A DNA stretch of 64,000 nucleotides from JAXDMK01 sp963790325 (GCA_963790325.1 CAWBNY010000003.1:62001-126000); one strand, 5' to 3'. Numbered from the stretch's first letter, positions 1 to 8,597 are shown. The notes: generated by a model not told the origin, from the sequence alone. A program made the numbers and translations.

Positions 1-786
1 GCCGACCTGTCGCTGGTGGGCCTCGACGACCTCGGGTGGAAGGCGATGGTGGCCAACGTGAGCGACGTGGCCGCCGTCGGGGGCCGTCCCCTGGCCGCGG
101 TGGTGTCGGTGGCAGGACCGTTGGGCTCGATCGACGTCGACCTGCTGTACGACGGTTTGCTGGCCGCGGCGGGGGCCTACGGGTGCCCAGTGGTGGGGGG
201 GGACACCACGTCGGCCCCGGTGTTGGTCGTGTCGGTGGCGATCGCGGGCGACGCGGGGCCGCTGACGCCGCCACCCGTGCTCCGGTCGGGGGCCCGTCCG
301 GGCGACGTGCTCTTCGTGACCGGGCCGCTGGGGTCGTCGGCCGCCGGGCTGGCGGTGCTGCGGGCAGGGTCGGGCAGCGCGGGCCTGGAGGACCTGGTGC
401 TCGCCCACCGCCGGCCGCGGGCCCGGCTGGCGGAGGGGGCGGCGGCCCGGGCCGCGGGGGCGACGGCCATGATCGACGTGTCCGACGGGCTGGCCGGCGA
501 CCTGCGCCATCTGGCCGCCGCGTCCGGCGTCGGGGTGGTCGTGGAGAAGGTGCCGGTGGCGGTGGGCGTGTCCCGGGTGAGCGACGAACCGGAGCTGCTC
601 GCCCTGGGCGGGGGCGAGGACTACGAGCTGCTCTTCGCCGCCCCCGACCCCGACCGGGTGGCGGCGGTCTTCGTCGAGCTCGGCCTCGGCCTCCCCCTCG
701 TCATCGGCTCCTGCACCGCCGACCCGTCCGAACGCCGCCTGCGCCACGGCGACCTGCCCGACGTCGGCTGGGAGCACCGGTGGTGA
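1..786 (+). CDS. thiL: Thiamine-monophosphate kinase ThiL (5' end outside window)
   Basis: ATP-dependent phosphorylation of thiamine monophosphate to the diphosphate cofactor, the last step of thiamine biosynthesis, in the cytoplasm. The frame is open from base 1 and begins inside the protein. The first residues read ADLSLVGLDDLGWKAMVANV, followed by SDVAA, the AIR-synthase/ThiL-type 'K.. .N.SD.AAMG' block. GGDTTSA, IDVSDGL and GGGEDYELL follow in family order. 261 residues are visible; full-length ThiL is about 310-330, so roughly 55 residues are missing upstream. No internal start is needed, and the first in-frame GTG at base 16 is unlikely to be the true start. thiD follows on the same strand, which supports a thiamine cluster. 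No TPP riboswitch is visible between the two genes. Confidence 0.93.
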   Translation, partial: ADLSLVGLDDLGWKAMVANVSDVAAVGGRPLAAVVSVAGPLGSIDVDLLYDGLLAAAGAYGCPVVGGDTTSAPVLVVSVAIAGDAGPLTPPPVLRSGARPGDVLFVTGPLGSSAAGLAVLRAGSGSAGLEDLVLAHRRPRARLAEGAAARAAGATAMIDVSDGLAGDLRHLAAASGVGVVVEKVPVAVGVSRVSDEPELLALGGGEDYELLFAAPDPDRVAAVFVELGLGLPLVIGSCTADPSERRLRHGDLPDVGWEHRW

Positions 787-802
787 CCGCCCTCCCGCCG
801 CC

Positions 803-850
803 AACCGGTGACGTTTTCCGGCGCCGGGACCCCGAGGAACGTCACCGGTT
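803..850. repeat. 48-bp interspersed palindromic repeat, copy 1
   Basis: An imperfect palindrome. The outer 13 bp (AACCGGTGACGTT) are exactly complementary to the last 13 bp (AACGTCACCGGTT). The core, which includes GCCGGGACCCCG, is shared with two other copies at 865-912 and 45624-45671. It lies in the gap between thiL and thiD, 14 bp before copy 2, and could form a long hairpin in RNA or act as a REP-like element. Confidence 0.85.
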
Positions 851-864
851 CGAGGGCCGCCGCC

Positions 865-912
865 AACCGGTGACGCTTTCCGGAGCCGGGACCCCGAAAA
901 ACGTCACCGGTT
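865..912. repeat. 48-bp interspersed palindromic repeat, copy 2
   Basis: Same length and layout as copy 1, with a few substitutions in the left arm (GACGCTTT instead of GACGTTTT) and near the loop. The right arm reads AAAAACGTCACCGGTT. It ends 10 bp before the GTG chosen as the thiD start, so a hairpin here would sit immediately upstream of thiD translation. Confidence 0.85.
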
Positions 913-922
913 GGAGCGAGCG

Positions 923-1741
923 GTGAGCGCCCGGCGGCCGGTGGCCCTGACCATCGCGGGGACGGACTCGGGCGGCGGCGCCGGCGTCGTGGCCGACCTC
1001 AAGACGTTCGAGGCCCACGGGGTGTGGGGGACGGCGGCCGTCACCGCGGTCACGGCCCAGAACACGCTCGGCGTCCAGGCCTTCGAGGCGGTGACGCCGG
1101 AGTTGGTGCGGGCCCAGATCGCGTCGGTGGCGGCCGACATCGGCATCGACGCGGCCAAGACCGGCATGCTCGCCTCGGCCGAGGTGGTGGAGGCGGTGGC
1201 CTTCACCGTGGCCGAGCTCGGCGTCCGCCCCCTGGTGGTCGATCCGGTTCTCGTCTCCAAGCACGGTGACCGGCTCCTCGCCCCCGAGGCGGTCGAGGCC
1301 GTCCGCCACCTCCTCCTGCCCCTGGCCACCGTCCTCACCCCCAACCTTCCCGAGGCGGAGGCCCTCGTCGGCTTCCCCGTCCGCGACCGCGACGACATGG
1401 TCGCCGCCGCCGCCGCCCTCCTCGAGCTGGGAGCCGAGGTCGTCCTGGTCAAGGGCGGCCACCTGGCCGACCGCGAGCGTTCCCCCGACTGCCTCCTCAC
1501 CGCCGACGCCCCCGACGCCCCCGTCTGGCTCGACGGCCCCCGCATCCCGGGCCGTCACACCCACGGCACCGGCTGCGTCCTGTCCGCCGCCATCGCCGCC
1601 GGGCTGGCCAACGGCATGGAGCCGGCCGACGCCTGCGTGGCCGCCAAGCGCTTCGTCGAACGGGCCATCGCCGCCGGCGCCCCCCTCGGCGGCGGGGTCG
1701 GGCCGGTCGACCCCGGGTGGGATCGGACCCACAAGCGCTAG
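923..1741 (+). CDS. thiD: Hydroxymethylpyrimidine/phosphomethylpyrimidine kinase ThiD
   Basis: Phosphorylates HMP and HMP-phosphate to HMP-diphosphate for thiamine synthesis. It is a ribokinase-fold protein: an N-terminal GTDSGGGAG substrate-binding loop, TAVTAQNT, DPVLVSKHG, LVKGGH, and the C-terminal anion-hole/catalytic segment HGTGCVLSAAIAAGL. With the GTG at 923 it is 272 residues, normal for ThiD. A TTG four codons upstream at 911 is also open but lies inside palindromic repeat copy 2, so I prefer 923. It follows thiL on the same strand; the repeat pair fills the gap and may uncouple the two genes. Confidence 0.93.
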   Translation: MSARRPVALTIAGTDSGGGAGVVADLKTFEAHGVWGTAAVTAVTAQNTLGVQAFEAVTPELVRAQIASVAADIGIDAAKTGMLASAEVVEAVAFTVAELGVRPLVVDPVLVSKHGDRLLAPEAVEAVRHLLLPLATVLTPNLPEAEALVGFPVRDRDDMVAAAAALLELGAEVVLVKGGHLADRERSPDCLLTADAPDAPVWLDGPRIPGRHTHGTGCVLSAAIAAGLANGMEPADACVAAKRFVERAIAAGAPLGGGVGPVDPGWDRTHKR

Positions 1742-1751
1742 AACTGCGGCC

Positions 1752-2783
1752 ATGAAGCCGCTCCGTCGCCGCCCGGTGACGGGACGGGCTGCGGTGCACC
1801 TGTTGGCCGTGCGCATGCGGCTGCCGGCAGGGATGCTCGCCTTCGCCCTGGTCTACGGCACCGCCGGTTACGTGGTGATCGAGGACTTCAACCTGCTCGA
1901 CGCGGTGTACATGACCGTCACCACCCTGGTCACGGTCGGCTACGGAGAGATCCACCCCCTCAGCCCGGCCGGACGAGTCTTCACCCTGACCCTGATCACC
2001 TTCGGCGTGGCCGCCGTGTTCATCCTGATCGGGGCGTTCACCACCGCCCTGGCCAGCGGCGAGCTCAGCCTGTTCCTCAGGAGGAGAAGCATGCGCAGCC
2101 AGCTCGACGCCCTCGACGGGCACTACATCATCTGCGCCTACGGGAGGGTGGGCCGGGCCGCGGCCGCCGAGCTCACCCGCCAGGGCCAGCCGGTCGTCGT
2201 CGTCGAGAGCCTGGAGGAGCTCGAGGCCCGGCTGCAGGAGGACGGGATGACCTACATCATGGGTGATCCCACCGAGGACGCCGTCCTCGAGCTGGCCGGC
2301 ATCCACCGGGCCAAGGCCCTGCTGTGCGCGGTCGACTCCGACGCGGTCAACGTCTACATCACCCTCACCGCCCGCTCCCTCAACCCGAGCCTGTTCATCG
2401 TGTCCCGTTCGTCACGGCCGGAGTCGGTCGACAAGCTGCGGCGGGCGGGGAGCAACCGGATCATCTCCCCCTACGGCCTGAGCGGCGTGCGGATGGCGTC
2501 GCTGGCCATGCAGCCGGCGATGATCGAGTTCGTCGACATGATCAGCGTGGCCCCCGACCTGCGCATCGAGGAGCTGGTCATCGGCTCCGGCTCGCCCTTC
2601 GCCGGCCGGGAGGTGCGCGACGTGTGCCGGCCCTACCAGGGGGTGATGCTGCTCGCCCTCAAGCGTCCTGACGGGGAGCTGCTGGTACCGCCCCGGGCCG
2701 ACTCCGTGCTGGCCGAGGGCGACGTGGTCATCGCCGTGGGCCAGGTCAAGGTGCTCAACCAGCTGGCCGAGGGCGCAGGCTGA
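1752..2783 (+). CDS. Two-TM potassium channel with RCK/TrkA domains
   Basis: Predicted K+ channel subunit, 343 residues. The start ATG at 1752 is 10 bp after thiD. The two-helix pore module comes first (about residues 24-44 and 72-100), with the K+ selectivity filter TVGYGE at 61-66. A TrkA-N (Rossmann RCK) domain begins near residue 117 with YIICAYGRVGRAAAAEL, and a TrkA-C domain ends the protein (IGSGSPFAGREV...GEL). This is the MthK/Kch-type layout, in which the RCK ring gates the pore in response to nucleotide or Ca2+. The ligand cannot be read from the sequence. The neighbours are unrelated in function. Confidence 0.88.
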   Translation: MKPLRRRPVTGRAAVHLLAVRMRLPAGMLAFALVYGTAGYVVIEDFNLLDAVYMTVTTLVTVGYGEIHPLSPAGRVFTLTLITFGVAAVFILIGAFTTALASGELSLFLRRRSMRSQLDALDGHYIICAYGRVGRAAAAELTRQGQPVVVVESLEELEARLQEDGMTYIMGDPTEDAVLELAGIHRAKALLCAVDSDAVNVYITLTARSLNPSLFIVSRSSRPESVDKLRRAGSNRIISPYGLSGVRMASLAMQPAMIEFVDMISVAPDLRIEELVIGSGSPFAGREVRDVCRPYQGVMLLALKRPDGELLVPPRADSVLAEGDVVIAVGQVKVLNQLAEGAG

Positions 2784-2819
2784 CCGGAGGACCTGCCCGA
2801 CGGCCTCGAGGGTCGCGGG

Positions 2820-3014
2820 TCAGGAGACCCGCTTGGTGATCTTGCCGGCCTTGATGCACGAGGTGCAGACCGACACCCGGCGGGGGGCGCCGGCGACGAT
2901 CGCCCGCACCCGCTGGATGTTGGGGTTCCACCGGCGCTTGTTGCGCCGGTGGGAGTGACTCACGCTCATCCCGAAGGACGGGTGTTTGCCGCAGATCTCG
3001 CACACAGAAGCCAT
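2820..3014 (-). CDS. rpmB: 50S ribosomal protein bL28
   Basis: 64-residue ribosomal protein of the large subunit. It has the typical start ASVCEICGK, the basic stretch SHSHRRNKRRWNPN and a second Cys pair CTSCIK, so this is the zinc-binding (C+) form with two CxxC pairs. The ATG is at 3014 on the minus strand. A TACCGT hexamer lies 8 nt upstream and there is no clear Shine-Dalgarno. It is transcribed away from the DAK-domain gene, a pairing that is common next to recG in Gram-positive bacteria. Confidence 0.95.
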   Translation of the reverse strand: MASVCEICGKHPSFGMSVSHSHRRNKRRWNPNIQRVRAIVAGAPRRVSVCTSCIKAGKITKRVS

Positions 3015-3022
3015 CGCCGAAC

Positions 3023-3053
3023 ACGGTACCAGCAGCGCTGATGCGTCTACGAT
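3023..3053. promoter_or_regulatory. Divergent -10-like hexamers for rpmB and the DAK-domain gene
   Basis: On the minus strand TACCGT (3023-3028) ends 8 nt before the rpmB ATG. On the plus strand TACGAT (3048-3053) ends 7 nt before the ATG at 3061. Neither start has a Shine-Dalgarno. Transcription would begin at or next to each start codon. The -35 regions are not recognisable, so this rests on spacing and recurrence of the pattern elsewhere in the window. Confidence 0.5.
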
Positions 3054-3060
3054 CCGGCGG

Positions 3061-4695
3061 ATGGGGGTGCTGGACCGGCTCGATCACACGCATCTGCGGG
3101 CCGCCGTGGTCGGGTTCCGTGACGCCCTGCGGGCCCACCAGCAGCGGCTGAACCGGCTGAACGTCTACCCCGTTCCCGACGGCGACACCGGTACCAACAT
3201 GGCCCTCACCCTCGAGTCGGTGGTCACCGCCCTCGACGGGGTGGCCGACGCCGACCGCGACATGGTGGCCACCTGCAAGGCCATATCCCACGGGTCGCTC
3301 ATGGGCGCCCGGGGCAACTCGGGGGTGATCCTGTCCCAGGTCCTGCGGGGCCTGTGCCAACGCCTCGACGACGCCGAGGTGGCCGACGGGGCCTCGATGG
3401 CGGCCGCCCTGTCGGAAGCGTCGACCGCCGCCTACTCGGCCGTCATGCGCCCGGTGGAGGGGACGATCCTCACGGTGGTGCGAGAGGCGTCGGAGGCGGC
3501 GGTGTCGGTCGCGGCGGGCGACAACGGGCTCGTCGACGTGCTCGACGCCGCCGTCCGGTCGGCCCGGGACGCGTTGGCCCGCACGCCGGAGCTGCTGGCC
3601 GTCCTCAAAGAGGCGGGGGTGGTCGACGCCGGCGGGGCCGGGTTCGTCCTCTTCCTCGACGCGTTGCTGCAGGTGGTGGACGGGCGGCCGGTGCCCGAGG
3701 CGCCCGCGGGGGAGGCGGAGCCGTCGATCGCGGTGGGCCACGGCGAGGGCGCCGGTGACGGTGCCATGGACGGTCCCCGGTACGAGGTCATGTACCTCCT
3801 GGATGCGCCCGACGAGAAGATCGACGCCTTCAAGGCGGCGTGGATGGAGATCGGCGAGTCGATCGTGATCGTCGGCGGCGACGGCCTGTGGAACTGCCAC
3901 ATCCACGCCGACGACATCGGGGCGTCGATCGAGGCGGGCATCGAGGCCGGGAGGCCCAGGCAGATCCGGGTCACCGACCTGGCCGGCCAGGTGGAGGAGG
4001 AGCGGTGGGTCCGCCAGGGGCTGGGCCCGGCCGCCGGCGCTCGCGCCAGGGTGGCGACGGCGGTGGTGGCCGTCGCGATGGGCGACGACGTCCGGGAGGG
4101 CTTCCGGTCCTTCGGCGCCCAGGAGGTGGTCGTCGGGGGCCAGACGATGAACCCGTCCACCGCCGACCTGCTCGATGCCATCGAGGCCACCGACGCCGAC
4201 GAGGTGGTCGTCCTCCCCAACAACAAGAACATCGTGCCCGTGGCCCGGCAGGCGGCCGCCGTCGCCTCCAAGCCGGTGCTGGTGGTGCCGACCAAGGGGA
4301 TGGTCGGGGGGCTGGCGGCCATGCTCGTGTACGACGCCGACGCCCCCGCCGAGGCCAACGCCAAGGCCATGGAAGAGGCGGCCGCCCAGGTGGTGTCGGG
4401 GCAGGTCACGTGGGCGGTGCGGGACGCGGGTGAGATCAGCGAGGGCGACTGGCTGGGCCTGGCGGGCGAGGAGATAGTCGTCGTCGACCCCGACCTGGTC
4501 GCCTGCGCCACCCGCCTCCTCGACCGGCTGGTGGCGGCCCACCACGAGCTGGTGACGGTGTTCACGGGGTCGTCCACGCCCGCCGAAATCACCGGCGCGG
4601 TCGAGCGGTGGCTGGCCGAGAGCCGCCCCGACGTGGCCGTCGAGGTCCACCACTGGCGCCTGCCGCTGTCGGCGTACCTCTTCTCGATCGAGTGA
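3061..4695 (+). CDS. DAK2/DegV-linked kinase domain protein (FakA/YloV family)
   Basis: 544-residue cytoplasmic protein of the YloV/FakA family. In Firmicutes FakA phosphorylates fatty acids bound to the DegV-like partner FakB; the role in actinobacteria is less defined. The N-terminal Dak phosphatase/kinase domain has the metal/ATP motif NVYPVPDGDTGTN at about residues 34-46, then GARGNSGVILSQ. A middle Dak1-type domain (YEVMYLLDAP...) and a C-terminal segment (NNKNIVPVARQAA) complete the family layout. The start is the ATG at 3061; an upstream in-frame ATG at 2986 would run into rpmB. The synteny rpmB / DAK / recG supports the call. No DegV partner is visible in the window. Confidence 0.88.
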   Translation: MGVLDRLDHTHLRAAVVGFRDALRAHQQRLNRLNVYPVPDGDTGTNMALTLESVVTALDGVADADRDMVATCKAISHGSLMGARGNSGVILSQVLRGLCQRLDDAEVADGASMAAALSEASTAAYSAVMRPVEGTILTVVREASEAAVSVAAGDNGLVDVLDAAVRSARDALARTPELLAVLKEAGVVDAGGAGFVLFLDALLQVVDGRPVPEAPAGEAEPSIAVGHGEGAGDGAMDGPRYEVMYLLDAPDEKIDAFKAAWMEIGESIVIVGGDGLWNCHIHADDIGASIEAGIEAGRPRQIRVTDLAGQVEEERWVRQGLGPAAGARARVATAVVAVAMGDDVREGFRSFGAQEVVVGGQTMNPSTADLLDAIEATDADEVVVLPNNKNIVPVARQAAAVASKPVLVVPTKGMVGGLAAMLVYDADAPAEANAKAMEEAAAQVVSGQVTWAVRDAGEISEGDWLGLAGEEIVVVDPDLVACATRLLDRLVAAHHELVTVFTGSSTPAEITGAVERWLAESRPDVAVEVHHWRLPLSAYLFSIE

Positions 4696-4752
4696 CCCCA
4701 GCTTCCTGTATCGAAGCTGCCTTCGAACCGGTTCCGTTCCGGCCCTCGCCTT

Positions 4753-4911
4753 CGGAAGCCGGCGGCGAGGGCGCTCGACACGATGATCGCCACCATCGCC
4801 CTCGCCAACGACCTGCCGGTGTACACCCGCAACCCGCGGGAATTCGTGGGCATCGAGGGCCTCCGGGTCCACGCCGTCCCCCACCCCGACCGCGTCGAGG
4901 ACGACCGCTGA
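4753..4911 (+). pseudogene. C-terminal remnant of a PIN-domain (VapC-like) toxin
   Basis: Between the DAK gene and recG a short open stretch ends with TGA at 4909-4911. It translates to a typical VapC C-terminus: ARALDTMIATIALANDLPVY then TRNPREFVGIEGLRVHAVPHP. The family motif is 'D.lIAA.A...glplyTRNp.DF..l.gl.v'. Only about 50 residues remain of a roughly 130-residue fold, and the N-terminal catalytic aspartate half is missing. No antitoxin is recognisable nearby. I read it as a decayed toxin gene and assign it no activity. Match by eye only. Confidence 0.7.
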
Positions 4912-4915
4912 CGCC

Positions 4916-7030
4916 ATGACCGGGCGGCGGTTGGCGCAGCTGGCGGCCATCCCGGTGGGCGAGCTGAAGGGCGTGGGCCCCAAGTCGGTCGACGGGCTGG
5001 CGGCCATGGAGATCCACACCGTCCTCGACCTGCTCATCCACTACCCCCGGCGCTACGTCGACCGCACCCGCCAGTCCGCCATCGCCGACATGAAGGTGGG
5101 GGACGAGGCGGTGGTGCTGGCCACGGTGAAGCGGGTGAAGTCCCGCCGCACCCGCCAGGGGCGGATGATCGTCGAGGTCGACGTCTTCGACGGGTCCAGC
5201 TACCTCCACGTGGTGTTCTTCAACCAGGGGTGGCGCCAGAAGCAGCTCGGGGCCGGGACCCAGGCCGTCTTCTTCGGGAAGCTCGAGCAGTTCCGGGGCC
5301 AGCGGCGGATGACCAACCCGGTGGTCGACCTGATCGGCGACCGCACCGGGCGGATCGTCCCCATCTACCCCCAGTCCGACAAGGCCGGGCTCTCGACCTG
5401 GGAGCTGGCCGGCTTCATCGAAGAGGCGCTGGCTCGGGCCGGCCCCTTCGCCGACCCCTTGCCCGGGGCGTGGCTCGACCGCCTCGACCTGGTCGACCGG
5501 CGCACCGCGTTCGCCGCCATCCACAACCCCGACTCGATGGAGGCGGCCCGGGCCGCCCGCCGCCGCCTCGTCCTCGACGAGCTGCTGCGGATGCAGGTGG
5601 CCCTCGTCCTGCGCAAGCGGGCCATCGAGCGGGAGTCGAAGGGGATCCGCCACGTGGTGGAGGGCGGGCCCCTGGTCCCCAGGTTCCACGCGGGGCTGCC
5701 GTTCGCCCTCACCGGCGCCCAGCGCAAGGCCATCTCCGAGATCGGCGCCGACCTGGCCGGGCCCCATCCCATGCACCGCCTGCTCCAGGGCGACGTGGGC
5801 AGCGGCAAGACCGTCGTCGCCCTCACCGCCCTGCTCACCGCCGTCCAGGGCGGGTACCAGGGCGCGTTCATGGCCCCCACCGAGGTCCTGGCCGAGCAGC
5901 ACGACGTGAGCCTGCGCCACCTGCTGGGGGACCTGACCGTGCCCGACGAGCGCACCCTCACCGGCGACCGGCCCTTGCGGACGGAGCTCCTGTCCAACCG
6001 GACGACGGCCGGGGAGCGGGCCCGGATCCTCGACGGGCTGGCGGTGGGCGACGTCGACCTCCTGGTCGGCACCCACGCCCTGCTGGAGGAGCGAGTGGCG
6101 TTCAAGGCCCTGGGCGTGATCGTGATCGACGAGCAGCACCGGTTCGGGGTCGAGCAGCGGGCGGCGCTGCGGGGCAAGGGCGACGATCCCGACGTCCTGG
6201 TCATGACGGCCACGCCGATCCCCCGCACCGCGGCCATGACCGTCTACGGCGACCTCGACGTGACCACGCTGGACGAGCTGCCGCCCGGACGCACGCCGGT
6301 GACCACGTCGTGGGCCCGGGGACCGTTGGAGGAGGCCGAGGCCCACGCCCTGGTGGCGTCGGAGGTCGCCGCCGGGCGCCAGGCGTACGTGGTGTGCCCC
6401 CTGGTGGAGGAGTCGGAGAAGATCCAGGCCCGCTCGGCCGTCGAGGAGCGGGAGCGGCTGGCGGCCGAGGTGTGGCCCGACCTGCGCCTGGGCCTGCTCC
6501 ACGGCCAGATGCCGGCGAAGGACAAGGAGGCGGTGATGACCGCCTTCCGCCGCCGGGAGCTCGACGTGCTGGTGGCCACCACCGTCATCGAGGTGGGCGT
6601 CGACGTCCCCAACGCCACCGTGATGATCGTGGAGGACGCCGACCGCTTCGGCATCGCCCAGCTCCACCAGCTCCGGGGCCGGGTGGGCCGGGGGTCGGAC
6701 CGGTCGTGGTGCTACCTGTTCGGCGCCGGCTCCACCCCCGAGTCGGAGACCCGGCTGAAGGCGCTGGAGGAGACCACCGACGGCTTCCTGCTGGCCGAGA
6801 TCGACCTCGAGCTGCGGGGGGAGGGGACGGTGCTGGGCACCCGCCAGAAGGGCCACTCCGACCTCAAGCTGGCGTCGTTGCGACGGGACCGGGAAGTCGT
6901 CGGCCAGGCCCGGGAGCTGGCCTTCGAGCTGGTCGACGCCGACCCCGGACTCCGCCGGAACACTTTGCTGGCGGAGGAGATCCGCCTCCTCATCGACGAG
7001 TCGGAGGCGGAGTTCCTGTTCAAGAGCTGA
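4916..7030 (+). CDS. recG: ATP-dependent DNA helicase RecG
   Basis: Branched-DNA helicase that reverses stalled replication forks and processes Holliday junctions. The N-terminal wedge/OB domain has KGVGPKSVDGL and LIHYPRRYVDR. The SF2 motor starts near residue 270 with Walker A GDVGSGKT (about 292-299), motif Ib-type APTEVLAEQH, DEQH at about 405 (Walker B) and TATPIPRT. The second RecA lobe has TTVIEVGVDVPNA and QLRGRVGRG. Length is 704 residues, normal for RecG. The ATG at 4916 is 4 nt after the PIN remnant's stop. Its stop overlaps the 3' end of the convergent gene by 11 bp. Confidence 0.96.
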   Translation: MTGRRLAQLAAIPVGELKGVGPKSVDGLAAMEIHTVLDLLIHYPRRYVDRTRQSAIADMKVGDEAVVLATVKRVKSRRTRQGRMIVEVDVFDGSSYLHVVFFNQGWRQKQLGAGTQAVFFGKLEQFRGQRRMTNPVVDLIGDRTGRIVPIYPQSDKAGLSTWELAGFIEEALARAGPFADPLPGAWLDRLDLVDRRTAFAAIHNPDSMEAARAARRRLVLDELLRMQVALVLRKRAIERESKGIRHVVEGGPLVPRFHAGLPFALTGAQRKAISEIGADLAGPHPMHRLLQGDVGSGKTVVALTALLTAVQGGYQGAFMAPTEVLAEQHDVSLRHLLGDLTVPDERTLTGDRPLRTELLSNRTTAGERARILDGLAVGDVDLLVGTHALLEERVAFKALGVIVIDEQHRFGVEQRAALRGKGDDPDVLVMTATPIPRTAAMTVYGDLDVTTLDELPPGRTPVTTSWARGPLEEAEAHALVASEVAAGRQAYVVCPLVEESEKIQARSAVEERERLAAEVWPDLRLGLLHGQMPAKDKEAVMTAFRRRELDVLVATTVIEVGVDVPNATVMIVEDADRFGIAQLHQLRGRVGRGSDRSWCYLFGAGSTPESETRLKALEETTDGFLLAEIDLELRGEGTVLGTRQKGHSDLKLASLRRDREVVGQARELAFELVDADPGLRRNTLLAEEIRLLIDESEAEFLFKS

Positions 7031-7739
7031 GCGGGGCGCATCCCAGCAGATCGAGGAGGAAGTCGGCCAGGCCGCCGAGGAGGCCGGGCAGGGCCTGGCC
7101 CAGGGCCCGGACGATGGAGCAGAGGATGCCCTCGTCGGGCGGCGGCGGGTCGGGCGGGACCGTCGTCGGCGGCGCGACGGTGGTCGCCGGTGGGACGGTC
7201 GTGGGCGGCGCGACGGTGGTCGGCGGTGGGACGGTCGTGGCGCCGCCGGTCGTGGTCGTCGGGCCGGGGACGGTGCCGGCCCCGGCGAAGGAGATGTGGT
7301 GGCGGGAGCTCTTGCCGCCGCCGTCGGCGACGAGGTAGCAGGTGGTCACCCCGCAGTTGTAGGTGGTGGTGTAGGTGGTGATCACCCGTTGCACCGTCAT
7401 CACCGCCTGGGTGATGTTGCCGGCGCCGTCGGTGGTGAAGATGCCACCCAGGACCGTGTCGCACTCGGGCACGGCCACGCTCCCCGCGCACTGGCGGATG
7501 CGGCCGGACGTGGTGGCCGGGAACCCGGTGCCGACGAGGTGCACCGTCTGGCCGTCGGTGAGCCCGTCGTCGGGACTGACAGTGAGGACGACCGTCGGAT
7601 CGGTGCCGGTCTCGGGTGTGTCGGCGCCCGCCGGCAACCCCGCTCCCACCACCGCCACCACCAGGCCGGCCACGAACAGACCCCATCGCACGCCCGGCCG
7701 CCGTCGACCGGCGCCCGTCGAACCCAGCGCGTCCACCAT
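7020..7739 (-). CDS. Secreted neocarzinostatin-family-like domain protein with Pro/Thr linker
   Basis: 239-residue exported protein. The ATG at 7739 is preceded by a strong AAGGAGG Shine-Dalgarno. Residues 1-40 form a signal peptide (GLFVAGLVVAVVGAGLPAGA). The following domain, LTVSPDDGLTDGQTVHLVGT and onward, has the order and cysteine spacing of the neocarzinostatin fold (QC...PEC and NCGVTTC, two expected disulfides). A linker of repeated TTVPP/TTVAPP units follows, then a hydrophobic C-terminal segment with two Cys (ILCSIVRALGQALPGLLGG...LLGCAP). The C-terminus could be a membrane or wall association element. No enediyne genes are nearby, so I do not infer chromophore binding; related domains occur in many actinobacterial cell-surface proteins. 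It is convergent with recG. Confidence 0.7.
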   Translation of the reverse strand: MVDALGSTGAGRRRPGVRWGLFVAGLVVAVVGAGLPAGADTPETGTDPTVVLTVSPDDGLTDGQTVHLVGTGFPATTSGRIRQCAGSVAVPECDTVLGGIFTTDGAGNITQAVMTVQRVITTYTTTYNCGVTTCYLVADGGGKSSRHHISFAGAGTVPGPTTTTGGATTVPPPTTVAPPTTVPPATTVAPPTTVPPDPPPPDEGILCSIVRALGQALPGLLGGLADFLLDLLGCAPLSS

Positions 7740-8033
7740 GACCGCCTCCTTGGTCTGCGCGACGCTCCCTACCCCATTCCATCCGGAGGAGGATCGCAAT
7801 GGGCCATACGGCTCGTTGTGACAGGGACGCCGATTCGGACCGCCGCCTACCCGCTTCTCGCGGACCCAAAACACTAACGGTGGCTGGACGAAGGCACGGA
7901 GTGACCGCCGGGCTCCCGGGCGACGGTGGTGGAAGGTGTGAGAATCACGTCATGGCCGATGCCCGTGGGACGCGATCGCGAGCCGCTCGACGCCGGGCGC
8001 CCCGGTGACCAGTCGGCACGGCGGGGCCGGCCC

Positions 8034-8597
8034 GTGAGGGTCGTGGCCGGGATGGCGGGCGGTCGGCGGCTCGTGGCTCCGCCCGGCAGGCGGCTGCGAC
8101 CGACCACCGATCGAGTCCGGGAGGCGATGTTCTCGTCCCTGGCCAGCATGGACGCCCTCCAGGGCGCCACCGTGCTCGACCTGTTCGCCGGCACCGGGGC
8201 CCTCGGCATCGAGGCCCTCTCCCGGGGGGCGGCGTCGGCCACGTTCGTCGACGCCGACCACGCCGCCATCCGCACCGTCGAGCAGAACCTGGCCACCACC
8301 GGGCTGGCCGGAACCGCCACCGTCGTCCGGGGCGACGCCCTGCGCTTCCTGGCGGCGACGACCGAGACCTTCGACCTCGCCCTCCTCGACCCCCCCTATG
8401 CCTTCGACGACTGGCCCCGCCTCCTGGCCGCGCTCCCCGCCCGCCTGGCCGTCCTGGAGACGGGCGAGCACATCGACGTCCACCCGCCGTGGGCGGCCAT
8501 AAAGTCCCGCCGCCATGGGGATACGGTGGTGACCCTCGTGCGACGCCGGCTGGGCGCCGCGCCCGACCACGAGGACGAGGGGGAAGCAGCCGGATGA
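8034..8597 (+). CDS. rsmD: 16S rRNA (guanine966-N2)-methyltransferase RsmD
   Basis: Methylates G966 of 16S rRNA using SAM. Family landmarks in order: MRVVAGMAGGRRL at the N-terminus, RPTTDRVREAMFSSL, the SAM-binding VLDLFAGTGALGIEALSRGA and the catalytic DPPY. With the GTG at 8034 it is 187 residues, the usual size. A longer open frame back to 7926 adds no family sequence. Its stop overlaps the coaD start (ATGA), and rsmD-coaD is a conserved pair. The gap 7740-8033 upstream contains no gene that I can support. Confidence 0.93.
   Translation: MRVVAGMAGGRRLVAPPGRRLRPTTDRVREAMFSSLASMDALQGATVLDLFAGTGALGIEALSRGAASATFVDADHAAIRTVEQNLATTGLAGTATVVRGDALRFLAATTETFDLALLDPPYAFDDWPRLLAALPARLAVLETGEHIDVHPPWAAIKSRRHGDTVVTLVRRRLGAAPDHEDEGEAAG

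Noticed and set aside
787..922. A TPP riboswitch between thiL and thiD
   Set aside because: The conserved CUGAGA and ACCUGA-type segments are absent. The gap is filled by two palindromic repeats.
2755..5037. A 760-codon minus-strand frame and many similarly long antisense frames (e.g. 4589-6856, 15158-18370, 33228-35684)
   Set aside because: They are shadows of recG, smc, nirB and others. High GC at third positions keeps antisense frames open; their translations are His/Arg/Gly-rich low complexity without domains.
7926..8033. Longer RsmD N-terminus
   Set aside because: The added residues have no family sequence. The canonical start MRVVAGMAGG is at 8034.
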